A DNA stretch of 64,000 nucleotides. It comes from Alistipes dispar (GTDB taxonomy: Bacteria; Bacteroidota; Bacteroidia; Bacteroidales; Rikenellaceae). The stretch is taken from assembly GCF_006542685.1 (NCBI RefSeq), contig NZ_AP019736.1:2654001-2718000 (forward strand), written 5' to 3'. Within the stretch, counting starts at the first letter, position 1. Each line of letters opens with the position of its first letter. The notes under the pieces were generated by a model. That model did no database searches, was not told the DNA's origin, and was given only the letters and a program-made list of their open reading frames with translations. The position numbers were made by a program, and so were the translations under genes. Below are positions 10,732 to 20,462 of this stretch, one piece after another.

Positions 10732-11472
10732 CTATCCCAGCTCCTCTTCGAGGTTCACTTCGCGGATCTTGCCCTGCGCGAAGAGAATGGCGCGGGCGGG
10801 GTAGTTCTCTATGAGGGCCGTGTTGTGCGTGGACATGACCACGGCGCATCCCCGTGCGGCGATCTGCCGGAAAAGCTGCATGATGCCGTCGGCCGTCACC
10901 GGATCGAGGTTGCCCGTCGGTTCGTCGGCCAGCAGCACCTCGGGGTCGTTCAGCAGCGCGCGGGCGATGACCAGGCGCTGCTGTTCGCCGCCCGAAAGCT
11001 CGAAGGGCATCTTGTAGCTCTTGTGTCCCAGCTGCACGACTTCGAGCACCTTGTCGATGCGTTCGCGGATCTCCTGCTCGCGTTTCCAGCCCGTGGCCTT
11101 GAGCACGTAGTGCAGGTTCATGAAGACGTTGCGGTCCGTGAGCAACTGGTAGTCCTGGAAGACGATGCCGATGCGGCGGCGCAGGTAGGGAATGTCCCGC
11201 CGGCGCAGGCGGCGCAGGTCGAATCCCGCCACGCGCCCGCGGCCCGAGAGCAACTGCACCTCGGCGTAGAGCGTTTTGAGCAGCGTGCTCTTGCCGCTTC
11301 CGACCCGTCCGATCAGGAAGACGAATTCGCCCGGGGCCACCGTGAGATTGACCTCCGAGAGGACCATTTCGCCCTGCCGGATGAGTTTCTCCTCCGAGCG
11401 GCTGCCGAAGGGATCGTCCGCGTGGTAGATGGCTGCGTCCCGCAGTTCGACCACGTATCTGTCTTTAGTCAT
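10732..11472 (-). CDS. ftsE: Cell division ABC transporter ATP-binding protein FtsE
   Basis: The 246-residue ABC ATPase has Walker A GRVGSGKS (residues 55-62), the Q-loop VFQDYQLL, signature LSGGEQQR, Walker B LLADEP followed by TGNLDP, and the switch histidine STHN. The TGNLDP wording and overall pattern are those of FtsE, which with the membrane protein FtsX controls peptidoglycan hydrolases at the septum. No ftsX is adjacent, which is common in Bacteroidetes. The protein is slightly longer than usual because of an N-terminal extension with a DDPFGSRSEE insert in the first strand region. MacB/LolD-type ATPases are the alternative. Confidence 0.85.
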   Translation of the reverse strand: MTKDRYVVELRDAAIYHADDPFGSRSEEKLIRQGEMVLSEVNLTVAPGEFVFLIGRVGSGKSTLLKTLYAEVQLLSGRGRVAGFDLRRLRRRDIPYLRRRIGIVFQDYQLLTDRNVFMNLHYVLKATGWKREQEIRERIDKVLEVVQLGHKSYKMPFELSGGEQQRLVIARALLNDPEVLLADEPTGNLDPVTADGIMQLFRQIAARGCAVVMSTHNTALIENYPARAILFAQGKIREVNLEEELG

Positions 11473-11554
11473 GCGTCGCGTGTTTTTCCTCCGTCTGCCG
11501 CCGTCGCCCGCAGAAGCTGCGCGGCCCGTCGCCTGCCGGGGGCTTTCCGTCGGA

Positions 11555-11562
11555 CAAATATA
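11555..11562 (-). promoter_or_regulatory. -7 box of ftsE
   Basis: TATATTTG on the minus strand, about 82 bases upstream of the ftsE ATG. No good TTG at the usual spacing, so this is a partial match. Confidence 0.5.
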
Positions 11563-11645
11563 CGAAATTTTCCCGGTTCGCAGGTGTTTCGGAACCGAAA
11601 AAAGCGGCGCTGCCTCCTGCGGGCGACATTCTTCGCCGCGGGGTG

Positions 11646-11675
11646 TTTGTTTTTGCGGAAAAAGCGTTATCTTTG
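11646..11675 (+). promoter_or_regulatory. ssrA promoter
   Basis: TTTG (11646-11649), an 18-base spacer and TATCTTTG (11668-11675) precede the tmRNA. Transcription would start near 11680, leaving about 28 bases to be removed by RNase P before the mature 5' end at 11708. Confidence 0.7.
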
Positions 11676-11707
11676 TCCCGCGGCTTTTGCCGATTGCGGA
11701 CAGAATT

Positions 11708-12110
<403 letters not shown>

Positions 12111-12115
12111 GTTCG

Positions 12116-12148
12116 GCGGCGTTCCGGTTCTCCGGGACGCCGCTTTTT
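12116..12148 (+). terminator. ssrA terminator
   Basis: GCGGCGT/ACGCCGC stem with an inner TCCGG/CCGGG extension, immediately followed by TTTTT, six bases after the tmRNA end. Confidence 0.85.
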
Positions 12149-12164
12149 CGTCCGCGCATACCGC

Positions 12165-12199
12165 AGCGAACGCCCGGGAATGTCTCCCGGGCGTTCGCT
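12165..12199. repeat. Perfect 15 bp inverted repeat
   Basis: 12165-12179 is exactly complementary to 12185-12199 around a 5-base loop. There is no T tract on either side, so it is not a classic intrinsic terminator; it sits between the ssrA terminator and the end of the convergent mannosidase gene and may protect or end that transcript. Confidence 0.75.
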
Positions 12200-12249
12200 C
12201 TGTTCCGGAGTGGAGAACCCGAAATGCCGGCTCCTGCCTTTTTATTCGT

Positions 12250-14436
12250 TTACTCGGGATCGCTCATCGAATAGGGGCGGTCTTCCGGCGCCGTGCCGCG
12301 CTCCGTATTCGGGCATCCGCTCATCTCCAGCCGCAGCTCGCCGCCCGCCATCAGCGTCTCGTGGTCGAACCAGTTTTTCGTCCAGGGGGCGCCGTTGAGC
12401 GTAGCCGAACGGATGTAGGGCCGGTCGGGGGCGTTGCCGTCGGCCGTGATGACGAACTTCCGCCCGTTCTCGAGCCGGATCGTCACCCGGTCGAAGAGCG
12501 GGCTGCCCAGAACGTACTGCCCGACGCCCGGCGTCACGGTGTAGAATCCCATGGCGTTGAAGACATACCACGACGACATGGCGCCGCCGTCCTCGTCGCC
12601 CGGGAATCCTTCGGGTCCCGAGTTGAAGAGCCGCGTGAGGCTTTCGCGCAGCAGTCGCTGCGCCTTCCAGGGCTGCCCGGCGTGGTTGTAGAGGTGGATC
12701 ACGTGGAAGCACGGCTCGTTGCCCTGGGCATACTGCCCCTGATTGCCCGCCACGGCCTCGTTGATCTCGTGGATGCGGTAGCCGTAGCCGCCGTGGAGCA
12801 CCGAGTCGGCACGCACGGCGAACAGCTCGTCGAGGTTGCGCCGGAACGCCTCCTCGCCGCCCATGAGGCCGATCATGCCGCGTGCGTCCTGCTGCACCGA
12901 GAAGCGCCACTGCCAGCCGTTGCCCTCGACGAACGGACCGCCCCATTCGTAGGGGTTGAAGTCCTCGTCGAAGCGTCCCTCGCGGTCGCGGCCCTTGAAG
13001 AAGCCGTCCGCCGGGTCGAACACGTTGCGGTAGTTGTAGATGTGGCGCGCGAAGATCCGCTCGTAGAAGTCGTTTCCGGTCATCCGCGCCAGCCGCCAGG
13101 CGCAGAAGTCGTCGTAATTGTATTCGATGGTTTTCGACGTGGTTTCCATCACGCGGTCGGTTCCCTGCGGATAGGGGATGTAGCCCATGGCGAAGTAGTC
13201 CTCGAAGCCCAGCCGGCCGTAGCCGCGGACGTGCTCGCGGTTGTAGTCGCCGTTATTGAGCGTATCGACCGCCGAGCGGGTGATCTCCCGGTAGTAGCGG
13301 CCGAGCGCCTCCTCGGGGTCGAACGTGCGGATGCCCTTCGCCCACGCGTCGGCGAGGACCGATATGGCGTGGTTGCCGATCATCACGTGCCCCGAGGGCC
13401 ACCACCCGGTGAGTTCCTGGGTGCGCATGAGCGACTGCACGTACCGCTCCTCCTCGGCGCGGTTGATGATGTTGTGCAGCGCGAAGAGCGAGCGGTAGGC
13501 GTCCCACAGAATCGGATTGACGTGATAGCGCCCCTCGTACACCTCGCCGTCGTAGGCGAAGCGTTCGCGGCCTTCGGCGTCCGTTTCGTAGTCCTGCGCC
13601 GGGCGCAGCATCGTCCGGAAGAGGCAGGAGTAGAAGGTGCGTCGCTGCTCCGGCGTGCCGCCCTCGACCTCGATCCGGCCGAGCATTCCGTTCCAGCGCT
13701 CCCGGGCCGCCTCGCAGACCTCCCCGAAGCGTTTCCCCTCCAGCTCGCGGCCGAACGTCACGCGGGCCTGCCTGGCATCGATCTTCGACACGGCGGCCTG
13801 CACGCCGACCGTTCCGCCCCGCCCGAAGCGGAGCAGCAGCGTCCCGCCCTTCCGGTCCTCGTCCACGGTGAAGTCGCGGTCGAAGCGGAGCAGGAACCAC
13901 GTCTTGTCTGCCGCCTGACTGACGTTCGAGCGGCGGATGACATAGCCCGTGACGCACCGTGCCGCGGCATCGGCCTCCACGCCGCCCATCTCCTCGCCCG
14001 AGAGCGCGAGCAGCGCCTCGCTCCGGCGCGGGTAGGTGAAGCGGAAGACGGCGCAGCGCTCCGTGGGGCTCATTTCGGAGAGAATGCCGTCCGAGGTCCG
14101 CATCCGGAAGTAGTGGGGGCGGCCGACGATCGACGCGGTGTCCACCGTCGCCGTGGCCGTTTCCGGCGACGGCGCCTCCGTCAACGGGCGGAGCACGATG
14201 CCGCAGCCTCCCACGCCTGCCGCCGAGCGTCCGACGTAGGAGAATCCGACGGGCGACCAGCTGTTCACGCCCTGCGGCAGGGCGACGAGCGGCGTGCAGC
14301 GGCCGTGGGAAAATTCGGGCGTGTTGTGCGATCCCTGCATCGTGTTCACATACGCGGTCAGGTCCTGCTGCTTCTGCGCGCAGAGCGCACACGCCGGCAG
14401 GAGGGCGAACAGGAGTAGTAGTTTTTTTCGGATCAT
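12250..14436 (-). CDS. GH92 family alpha-mannosidase, secreted
   Basis: The 728-residue protein has a signal peptide (MIRKKLLLLFALLPACALCAQ, cleaved near residue 20), an N-terminal beta-sandwich and a C-terminal (alpha/alpha)6 barrel. It carries the GH92 hallmarks: the NEP segment QGNEPCFH (572-575 is GNEP, with the catalytic-acid Glu) and GDEDGG (613-618), which holds the Asp residues that activate water, plus the GWWPSGH segment. GH92 enzymes are calcium-dependent, inverting exo-alpha-mannosidases acting on host N-glycans or fungal mannan. Linkage preference cannot be read reliably. It is a lone gene, not inside a SusCD locus in this window. A lipobox is not evident despite a Cys at 19, so periplasmic location is likely. 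Confidence 0.93.
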   Translation of the reverse strand: MIRKKLLLLFALLPACALCAQKQQDLTAYVNTMQGSHNTPEFSHGRCTPLVALPQGVNSWSPVGFSYVGRSAAGVGGCGIVLRPLTEAPSPETATATVDTASIVGRPHYFRMRTSDGILSEMSPTERCAVFRFTYPRRSEALLALSGEEMGGVEADAAARCVTGYVIRRSNVSQAADKTWFLLRFDRDFTVDEDRKGGTLLLRFGRGGTVGVQAAVSKIDARQARVTFGRELEGKRFGEVCEAARERWNGMLGRIEVEGGTPEQRRTFYSCLFRTMLRPAQDYETDAEGRERFAYDGEVYEGRYHVNPILWDAYRSLFALHNIINRAEEERYVQSLMRTQELTGWWPSGHVMIGNHAISVLADAWAKGIRTFDPEEALGRYYREITRSAVDTLNNGDYNREHVRGYGRLGFEDYFAMGYIPYPQGTDRVMETTSKTIEYNYDDFCAWRLARMTGNDFYERIFARHIYNYRNVFDPADGFFKGRDREGRFDEDFNPYEWGGPFVEGNGWQWRFSVQQDARGMIGLMGGEEAFRRNLDELFAVRADSVLHGGYGYRIHEINEAVAGNQGQYAQGNEPCFHVIHLYNHAGQPWKAQRLLRESLTRLFNSGPEGFPGDEDGGAMSSWYVFNAMGFYTVTPGVGQYVLGSPLFDRVTIRLENGRKFVITADGNAPDRPYIRSATLNGAPWTKNWFDHETLMAGGELRLEMSGCPNTERGTAPEDRPYSMSDPE

Positions 14437-14770
14437 ATTTTCGTTCGGGTTAAGCCGGGACCGGTGCGGCGGGTGCGCGGACTCCTTTCCGGGGGGGGCC
14501 GTCGGAGCGGAACCGGACGGACATCCCGTTTTTTCGGCCCTTCCGGTGCCGCCGCGGCGCGCCGCCGCAAAATCCGTGTAAATTTAGTCAAAATACCCCC
14601 GATCTCCAAATCCGCTTCCCGTTCCTCCGGGGCTCCGCCGGAACGCATCTTCCGGCAGGCCGTTCCCGGAGGAGGCCGGCATTCGAAAGCGGACGGCTCC
14701 TTCCCGCGGTGCGGAGAGGCTTTCCGGCCATTTTGTCGCGGCAATATTTTAATATTATTTAATTAATCCC

Positions 14771-14778
14771 TATCTTTG
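14771..14778 (+). promoter_or_regulatory. -7 box of the aminotransferase gene
   Basis: TATCTTTG lies 33 bases before the ATG at 14812, within an AT-rich stretch. The 375-base gap between the divergent mannosidase and aminotransferase (14437-14811) is otherwise GC-rich and I see no gene or clear mannosidase promoter in it. Confidence 0.65.
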
Positions 14779-14811
14779 TCCGAAGCAAATCCCAAACACG
14801 CAACAGAGACT

Positions 14812-15999
14812 ATGGCAAAAGCAGTAAACATCGCCCGTTCGCACCGTCTGGACGGTATCGGGGAGTACTATTTCTCGCGCCGCCTGCGCGAACTTTCGGA
14901 GCTCGAGGCCTCCACGGGCCGCCAGATCATCAAGCTGGCCATGGGCAGTCCCGACCTGCCGCCCCACCGGTCGGTCATCGACCGGCTGGCGAAGGAAGCC
15001 CAGCGCCCCGACGTCCACAAATACATGTCCTACAAGGGCGAGCCGATTCTGCGCAAGGCTTTTGCCGACTGGTATGGGAAGTGGTACCGCACCGAGCTGG
15101 ACTACAATTCGGAGGTGCTGCCGCTGATCGGTTCGAAGGAGGGCATCATGCATATCTGCATGACGTTCCTCGATCCGGGCGACAAGGTGCTGGTCCCCAA
15201 CCCGGGTTATCCGACCTATTCGGCCGCCGTGCGGCTGGCCGGAGGCGAGATGCTGCCCTATGCGCTCAACAAGGAGACGAATTTCTATCCTGACTTCGAG
15301 GCCATCGAACGGGCGGGACTCGACGGCGTGAAGATGATGCTGGTCAATTATCCCAACATGCCGACGGGACAGACCCCCACGCCGGAACTGTTCCAGCGGA
15401 TCATCGACTTCGGCGCCAGGCACAACATCCTGATCGTCCACGACAACCCGTACAGCTTCATCCGCAACGCTGCGCATCCGATTTCGATCATGGAGGCGGA
15501 TGGCGCGCGCGAGGTGGCGCTGGAGATGAACTCGCTGTCGAAGGCGCACTCGATGGCCGGCTGGCGCGTGGGCGTCGTGGTGGGCAAAAAAGAGTGGATC
15601 GACTCGATTCTCACCTTCAAGTCGAACATGGATTCGGGCATGTTCTATCCCATCCAGGCCGCGGCCGATACGGCGCTGGCACTGGGCGAGGACTGGTTCC
15701 GGGAGCTGAACGCCATCTACTACGGACGGGAGAAGCAGGCCTATGCGCTGCTCGACGCGCTGGGATGCCGCTACCGGAAGAACCAGGCCGGCCTGTTCGT
15801 CTGGGCCGAGCTGCCCGAAGGCTACGAGGGCGACAGCTTCGCCTTCTCGGACGAAGTGATCGACAAATGCGACGTCTTCCTCACCCCGGGCGGGATTTTC
15901 GGCTCGGAGGGCCGCAACTACATCCGTATCACGCTCTGCTGCCCCGAGGAGCTGCTCAGACGAGCCACGGACAACGTCGTGGCGAAGTTCCGCAAGTGA
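14812..15999 (+). CDS. PLP-dependent class I/II aminotransferase
   Basis: The 395-residue fold type I enzyme has the PLP lysine in SLSKAHSMAGWR (Lys244), the NPGYPTY and NYPNMPTGQ cofactor-contact blocks and a C-terminal arginine in YIRITLC for the substrate carboxylate. It resembles the LL-diaminopimelate/alanine/aspartate aminotransferase group; no lysine or amino-acid pathway gene is adjacent to decide the substrate. The ATG at 14812 was chosen because upstream in-frame codons overlap the -7 box. The family usually has NPxNPTG, here NYPNMPTG, a frequent Bacteroidetes variant. Cytoplasmic, single-gene unit ended by a strong hairpin. Confidence 0.88.
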   Translation: MAKAVNIARSHRLDGIGEYYFSRRLRELSELEASTGRQIIKLAMGSPDLPPHRSVIDRLAKEAQRPDVHKYMSYKGEPILRKAFADWYGKWYRTELDYNSEVLPLIGSKEGIMHICMTFLDPGDKVLVPNPGYPTYSAAVRLAGGEMLPYALNKETNFYPDFEAIERAGLDGVKMMLVNYPNMPTGQTPTPELFQRIIDFGARHNILIVHDNPYSFIRNAAHPISIMEADGAREVALEMNSLSKAHSMAGWRVGVVVGKKEWIDSILTFKSNMDSGMFYPIQAAADTALALGEDWFRELNAIYYGREKQAYALLDALGCRYRKNQAGLFVWAELPEGYEGDSFAFSDEVIDKCDVFLTPGGIFGSEGRNYIRITLCCPEELLRRATDNVVAKFRK

Positions 16000-16043
16000 C
16001 CCTTTGCGGCGGCCGGCTCAAGCCGTCCCGCCGCCGTATGAAA

Positions 16044-16079
16044 ACCGCCCCTGCCGTACACGTTCACGGCAGGGGCGGT
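16044..16079. terminator. Two-way terminator between aminotransferase and purT
   Basis: A perfect 14 bp stem (16044-16057 with 16066-16079) with an 8-base loop; AAAA precedes it and TGTTTT follows it, so it can serve both converging genes. Its core GGCAGGGGCGG recurs in the hairpin at 61512. Confidence 0.8.
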
Positions 16080-16110
16080 CTGTTTTCGGTAAGAATCGTT
16101 CGGGGCCCGG

Positions 16111-17292
16111 TTATTCCGGCAGCTCCACCCGCACTTCGGCGGCCGCGGCCTTCACCCTCCGGCGCAGCGCCTCCAGATCGCAGCCCGGGGCATCGTAGCC
16201 CACGACGACGCCCATACGCCGTCCCTCGCGGGCCGAGGGTTTGCCGAAGATGCGCACGTCGAGACGGGCATCCGCTGCCGCGGCCCGTTCGATCCCCTCG
16301 TAGCGGGGAGCCGAGGCGGAGGCTACCGGAGAGAGGATCACCGCGCTCGCACCGGGACGTTCGAAGGTGATTTCCGGAATCGGAATCCCCAGCACGGCCC
16401 GCAGGTGCAGCTCGAACTCGTTGAGATTCTGCGTTCCGGCCAGCGTCACCATGCCCGTGTCGTGCGGACGGGGCGACAACTCCGAGAAGTAGACGCCGTG
16501 CTCGTGGCTCAGGAAGAATTCCACGCCCCACAGCCCGGCGCCCGTCAGCGCCCCGGTCACGGCCGCCGCCATGCGCTGCGCTTCCTGCAGGTGCTCGGGA
16601 GCGATCCGCGGGGACTGGAAACTCTCGCGGTAGTCGCCGCCCTGCTGCACGTGGCCGATCGGCGGGCAGAAAAGGGTGGGACCGTGCCGTTGCGTCACGG
16701 TGAGCAGCGTGATTTCGCTGTCGAAGCGGATGAACTCCTCGACGATCAGCTCGCGTATGTCTCCCCGCGAACCCTCGCATCCGTAACGCCATGCGTGCTC
16801 CACGTCGCCGGGGCTTTTGACGACCGACTGCCCCTTGCCCGAGGAGGACATCAGCGGCTTGACGACGCACGGATAGCCGATTCTGTCGGCCGCATCGCGC
16901 AGCTCGTCGAGCGTCCGGGCATAGAAGTACCGTGCGGTGCGCAGCCCCAGCTCTTTCGCCGCGAGGTCGCGGATCGCCTTGCGGTTCATCGTGAAATTCA
17001 CCGCACGGGCGCTCGGGACGACCTGTATCCCGGCGCGTTCGAAGTCGTAGAGCCGTTCGGTGCGGATGGCCTCGATTTCCGGAACGATGATGTCGGGGCG
17101 GTGTCTCTCGACGACGGCCTCCAGCGCCGCGCCGTCGAGCATGTCGAAGACTTCGGCCGCATCGGCGACCTGCATGGCGGGCGCTCCCGCGTATGCGTCG
17201 CACGCCACGACGGTCTGTCCCAGCCGCTGCGCCGCGATCGTGAACTCCTTGCCCAGCTCTCCCGAGCCCAGAAGCAGTATCTTTTTGGTCAT
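16111..17292 (-). CDS. purT: Formate-dependent phosphoribosylglycinamide formyltransferase (GAR transformylase 2)
   Basis: The 393-residue ATP-grasp enzyme begins [14 protein letters not shown] and contains the PurT blocks [22 protein letters not shown] (ATP-grasp loop) and [16 protein letters not shown]. It makes formyl-GAR from GAR, formate and ATP, a folate-independent step of purine synthesis. Length matches the E. coli enzyme (392). It follows the transporter gene by 22 bases and is probably co-transcribed with it. No other purine genes are nearby. Confidence 0.96.
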   Translation of the reverse strand: MTKKILLLGSGELGKEFTIAAQRLGQTVVACDAYAGAPAMQVADAAEVFDMLDGAALEAVVERHRPDIIVPEIEAIRTERLYDFERAGIQVVPSARAVNFTMNRKAIRDLAAKELGLRTARYFYARTLDELRDAADRIGYPCVVKPLMSSSGKGQSVVKSPGDVEHAWRYGCEGSRGDIRELIVEEFIRFDSEITLLTVTQRHGPTLFCPPIGHVQQGGDYRESFQSPRIAPEHLQEAQRMAAAVTGALTGAGLWGVEFFLSHEHGVYFSELSPRPHDTGMVTLAGTQNLNEFELHLRAVLGIPIPEITFERPGASAVILSPVASASAPRYEGIERAAAADARLDVRIFGKPSAREGRRMGVVVGYDAPGCDLEALRRRVKAAAAEVRVELPE

Positions 17293-17314
17293 GGTCTTAT
17301 TCGGATAAGGTTCG

Positions 17315-18979
17315 TTACAGAGCGAAGAGAATGAATATCTGCGCCGTCAGCACGCGGAGAAACATCACGACGGGATAGACGGTCGAGTATCCCACGGCGG
17401 GCATGTCGTTTCCGGCCGTGGCGTTCGCATAGGCCAGCGCGGGGGGATCGGTGGTCGATCCGGCGATCAGTCCCATCAATGTGTAGTAGTTCATCCTGAG
17501 CCATTTGCGGGCAACTACCGCAACGATCAGCAGAGGTACGACCGTGATGATGAATCCGTAGCCGATCCAGCGGTATCCGCCGTCGGCGATCGCTTCGATG
17601 AATCCGTCTCCCGCGCCGATTCCCACCGCCGCGAGGAACAGGGCGATGCCGATTTCGCGCAGCATGAGGTTGGCCGACATCGTGGTGTAGGTCACCAGAT
17701 GGAAGTGCGTGCCGAAGCGTCCGATGAGGATCGCCACGATGAGCGGTCCGCCCGCGAGGCCCAGCTTGACGGGCTGCGGCACGTTGAGCAGCGGAATCGA
17801 GCCCAGCAGTACGCCCAGCGCGATGCCGACGAAAATGGTGATCAGATTCGGATGGTCGAGTTTCTTGAGCGAGTTGCCCAGCACGTCGGCCACCTGCGCC
17901 ACGGACTTCGCCGGGCCTACGACCATCACGCGGTCGCCCACCTGCAACTCGAGCCCCTGATAGGGAATCAGGTCCATACCGGCGCGATTGACGCGCGTGA
18001 TGGTGATGCCGTATTTCGTGCGCAGCCGCAGGTCGGAGAACTTCTTGCCGTTGATCGACGGCTTGGTGATGAGGATGCGGCGCGAGATGAGCTCGGCGTT
18101 GGGCGTGTTGTTGCCCCAGTCCTCGTCCGTCAGCTCCACGCGCCGGCCGAAGAAGGCCACCACGGCCTCCGTGTCCTCGCCCTGGCAGATCACCCACAGG
18201 CGGTCGCCCACATGCACCTTGCTGTCGGCGTCGGCCATCGAAATCTCTCCGTCCGGGTGCATGATGCGCGAGATGACGAACTGCCGGTTCACCAGATCGC
18301 GCATGTATTCGACCGTGCGGCCGTCGAGCATTCCGTTGGTGAACTCCACCGAGACCTTGTCGGCGAATTTCTGTTCGTGCGCGAGCTCGGCCAGCGCCTC
18401 GTCCTCCTTTTCGAACTTCACGCGGAAGACGTAGCGGACGAAGATCATCGTGAAGATGATGCCCACGACGCCCAGCGGATAGGCCACGGCGTATCCCAAC
18501 GCGATCGAGGGGTCGTTGCACCCCGTGGCGTCGGCGTAGGCCTGCTGCGCGGCACCCAGTCCCGGGGTGTTCGTCACGGCGCCCGAGAGGATGCCCACCA
18601 TGGTGGGTATGGGGGTTCCGGTCGCGGCGTGGAGCACGTAGGCCGTCACGACGCCCAGCAGGACGATCGCCACGGCGCATCCCACGAGTGTCATGCCGCC
18701 GTGCTTGAACGAGGCGAAGAAGCCGGGACCCACTTGCAGGCCGATCGAGAAGACGAAGAGAATCAATCCGAACTCCTGTACGAAGTGGCGCACCTCGCCG
18801 TCCACCGTCATGCCGAAATGGCTGAAGAGGATGCCCACGAAGAGTATCCACGTGATGCCGAGCGAGACCCCGCCGATCTTGACCTTCCCCAGAAGGATGC
18901 CGACGGTGATTACCAGCGCGAAAATCAGCACCGCATGGGCGATGCCGCTGCCGAAGAAGAGCGAATAGAGCCACTCCAT
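17315..18979 (-). CDS. AspT/YidE/YbjL-type transporter with two RCK_C domains
   Basis: The 554-residue membrane protein has two homologous halves of about five helices each (residues 1-180 and 385-554) separated by two tandem TrkA-C-like (RCK_C) domains (about 200-370), the layout of the aspartate:alanine antiporter family, which includes E. coli YidE and YbjL. Glycine-rich repeats such as [16 protein letters not shown] and [16 protein letters not shown] mark the two duplicated pore segments. Substrate unknown; amino or dicarboxylic acids are typical. It has its own -7 box and is followed closely by purT. Confidence 0.9.
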   Translation of the reverse strand: MEWLYSLFFGSGIAHAVLIFALVITVGILLGKVKIGGVSLGITWILFVGILFSHFGMTVDGEVRHFVQEFGLILFVFSIGLQVGPGFFASFKHGGMTLVGCAVAIVLLGVVTAYVLHAATGTPIPTMVGILSGAVTNTPGLGAAQQAYADATGCNDPSIALGYAVAYPLGVVGIIFTMIFVRYVFRVKFEKEDEALAELAHEQKFADKVSVEFTNGMLDGRTVEYMRDLVNRQFVISRIMHPDGEISMADADSKVHVGDRLWVICQGEDTEAVVAFFGRRVELTDEDWGNNTPNAELISRRILITKPSINGKKFSDLRLRTKYGITITRVNRAGMDLIPYQGLELQVGDRVMVVGPAKSVAQVADVLGNSLKKLDHPNLITIFVGIALGVLLGSIPLLNVPQPVKLGLAGGPLIVAILIGRFGTHFHLVTYTTMSANLMLREIGIALFLAAVGIGAGDGFIEAIADGGYRWIGYGFIITVVPLLIVAVVARKWLRMNYYTLMGLIAGSTTDPPALAYANATAGNDMPAVGYSTVYPVVMFLRVLTAQIFILFAL

Positions 18980-19017
18980 AAGAGACCGATTTTGATGCCG
19001 TTTGGCGTAAGGTTTCG

Positions 19018-19025
19018 CAAAAGTA
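19018..19025 (-). promoter_or_regulatory. -7 box of the transporter-purT operon
   Basis: TACTTTTG on the minus strand, 38 bases before the transporter ATG; AT-rich sequence upstream but no exact TTG at the usual distance. Confidence 0.6.
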
Positions 19026-19108
19026 GCATTTATTGCAGAATTTTAAAAATTTTCGTCCGAAAAGATTTCGGCCCGCCGTGCCGCCTCTCCTCCGGGCCGC
19101 TCGAGGCT

Positions 19109-19804
19109 CTAATAGAGGTACTTTTCGATCAGGGGCAGGAAGAGCGCCGTGGCCAGCCCCATCAGGGCCATCGCCAGACCGCTCAGGGCTCCCTCCACGG
19201 CGCCTATCTCGATGGCCCGCGCCGTGCCGATGCCGTGTGCCGCGGCTCCCAGGGCGAATCCGCGTGCCTCGGGATCGCGGACGCCGCAGCGTTTGAGTAT
19301 CCACTCGCCGAAGACGCTGCCGAATATTCCCACGCAGAAGACCACCACCGAGGTGACGGAGACGTCGCCGCCGAGCGGTCCCACGACCGACACGGCGATC
19401 GGAACGGTGACCGACTTGGGGGCGATCGAGGTGAGGATGCGGCGCTCCGTGCCGAAGGCCATGGCGATATAGACCACGCTCAGCACTCCGGCGAAACATC
19501 CGGCAAGGGTGGCGGCCCCGACCGGCAGGAGGCTGCCGCGCAGGCGTTCGATCTGTTCGTAGAGCAGGTAGCCGAGCGCCACGACCGACATGCCGAGCGC
19601 GAAGTTGAGAATGCCTGTGGCCTCGCGGTAGCGTTCGTAGCCGATGCCTGTCGCACTGAGGAAGACGATCACCGCGGCGAACGTGAGCAGCACGGGGTGG
19701 AGCAGCGGGGTCCGCGCCCGGCGGTAGAGGGCGCTTCCGGCGCAGTAGAGGCCGACGGTGAGCGTCAGCAGGAAGAGGTCCGAGCTGAGAAAGTCATTCG
19801 GCAT
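19109..19804 (-). CDS. lrgB: LrgB/CidB family membrane protein
   Basis: The 231-residue integral membrane protein has seven to eight hydrophobic segments and the family blocks SIAPKSVTVPIA and the conserved HGIGTARA. LrgB works with LrgA; in Staphylococcus and Bacillus the pair affects murein hydrolase activity and exports small acids such as pyruvate, but its role in Bacteroidetes is not established. It overlaps the lrgA-like gene by 11 bases, so the two are coupled. Confidence 0.92.
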   Translation of the reverse strand: MPNDFLSSDLFLLTLTVGLYCAGSALYRRARTPLLHPVLLTFAAVIVFLSATGIGYERYREATGILNFALGMSVVALGYLLYEQIERLRGSLLPVGAATLAGCFAGVLSVVYIAMAFGTERRILTSIAPKSVTVPIAVSVVGPLGGDVSVTSVVVFCVGIFGSVFGEWILKRCGVRDPEARGFALGAAAHGIGTARAIEIGAVEGALSGLAMALMGLATALFLPLIEKYLY

Positions 19805-20165
19805 GGCGTATGTGTCTGATGTGCCGCATGCGGGCGCGGCGGTTGAGACTCTGGAAGGTTTTGCCCGCGACGAAGATCACGAGGACGGTGGAGATCACGC
19901 CCGAGACGAGTATGGCCCAGAGGTTTTCGAGTATCACCCGGTAGGAGACCATCAGCCCCACGCCGTAGGGGACGAAGAAGAGGGCCATCGACCCGAGCAG
20001 GAACCGCGCCGCGGGGCGCACCCTGTCGGCCGGGACCCACCGCAGACAGAGCGAGGCGAAGAGCAGGATCATCCCGATGATGTTGCCCGATACGTACCCG
20101 CTCGTGGCGAGGCTCAGGGCGTTGCCCGCGAGCCAGAAAAACAGAATGTAGAACAGTCCGGTCAT
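19794..20165 (-). CDS. lrgA: LrgA/CidA family membrane protein
   Basis: The 123-residue protein has four hydrophobic helices and the CidA/LrgA landmarks PGNIIGMILLF-like (here SGNIIGMILLF), LGSMALFFVPYGVG and VSGVISTVLV. It is the holin-like partner of LrgB and lies directly upstream with an 11-base overlap. The ATG at 20165 gives a normal family start. A -7 box sits 128 bases upstream, which would leave a fairly long leader. No LytSR-type regulator is next to the pair. Confidence 0.9.
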   Translation of the reverse strand: MTGLFYILFFWLAGNALSLATSGYVSGNIIGMILLFASLCLRWVPADRVRPAARFLLGSMALFFVPYGVGLMVSYRVILENLWAILVSGVISTVLVIFVAGKTFQSLNRRARMRHIRHIRHAE

Positions 20166-20292
20166 CGGTCGTTTCGTTTCGGCGACGCGGCATCCCTTCC
20201 TGCCGGGGTTTGCGGGCGGTCCGCTCCCCGAAACGACGCTCCGGAGCCGACTCGGCCCCGGAGCGGGATGTGTCGCCGTCGTTTTCGGGCGG

Positions 20293-20300
20293 CAAATATA
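20293..20300 (-). promoter_or_regulatory. -7 box upstream of lrgA
   Basis: TATATTTG on the minus strand just after the end of the feo operon. No TTG at the usual spacing. The predicted leader of about 125 bases has GC-rich stems but nothing I can name. Confidence 0.5.
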
Positions 20301-20309
20301 GCGATTTTT

Positions 20310-20462
20310 TCACTCCTTCGTCCTTTTGTGCGGACAATTCGCCGATCCGCACGACGAACACCCGCGGCTCCGGCCGCGCAGCAGCCTTGCGGTGCGCCGG
20401 AGCGCTTCCGCGACGGCCGCGAGACAGACGGCCCACACCGCGTAATCCTGCCAGCCCGTCAT
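20310..20462 (-). CDS. FeoB-associated Cys-rich membrane protein
   Basis: A 50-residue protein: one membrane helix (residues 6-22), a basic stretch, and a C-terminal cysteine cluster (Cys35, Cys38, Cys43) ending in PHKRTKE. This is the pattern of the small FeoB-associated protein found after feoB in many Bacteroidetes and Firmicutes. The ATG at 20462 overlaps the feoAB stop (ATGA), so it is translated with it. The cysteines may bind iron or a cluster; the true function is not established. It is too short to be noticed by length alone but the family fit and position are convincing. Confidence 0.85.
   Translation of the reverse strand: MTGWQDYAVWAVCLAAVAEALRRTARLLRGRSRGCSSCGSANCPHKRTKE

Noticed and set aside
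12361..14418. A 685-codon frame opposite the GH92 gene
   Set aside because: Antisense shadow of a complete, motif-rich mannosidase gene.
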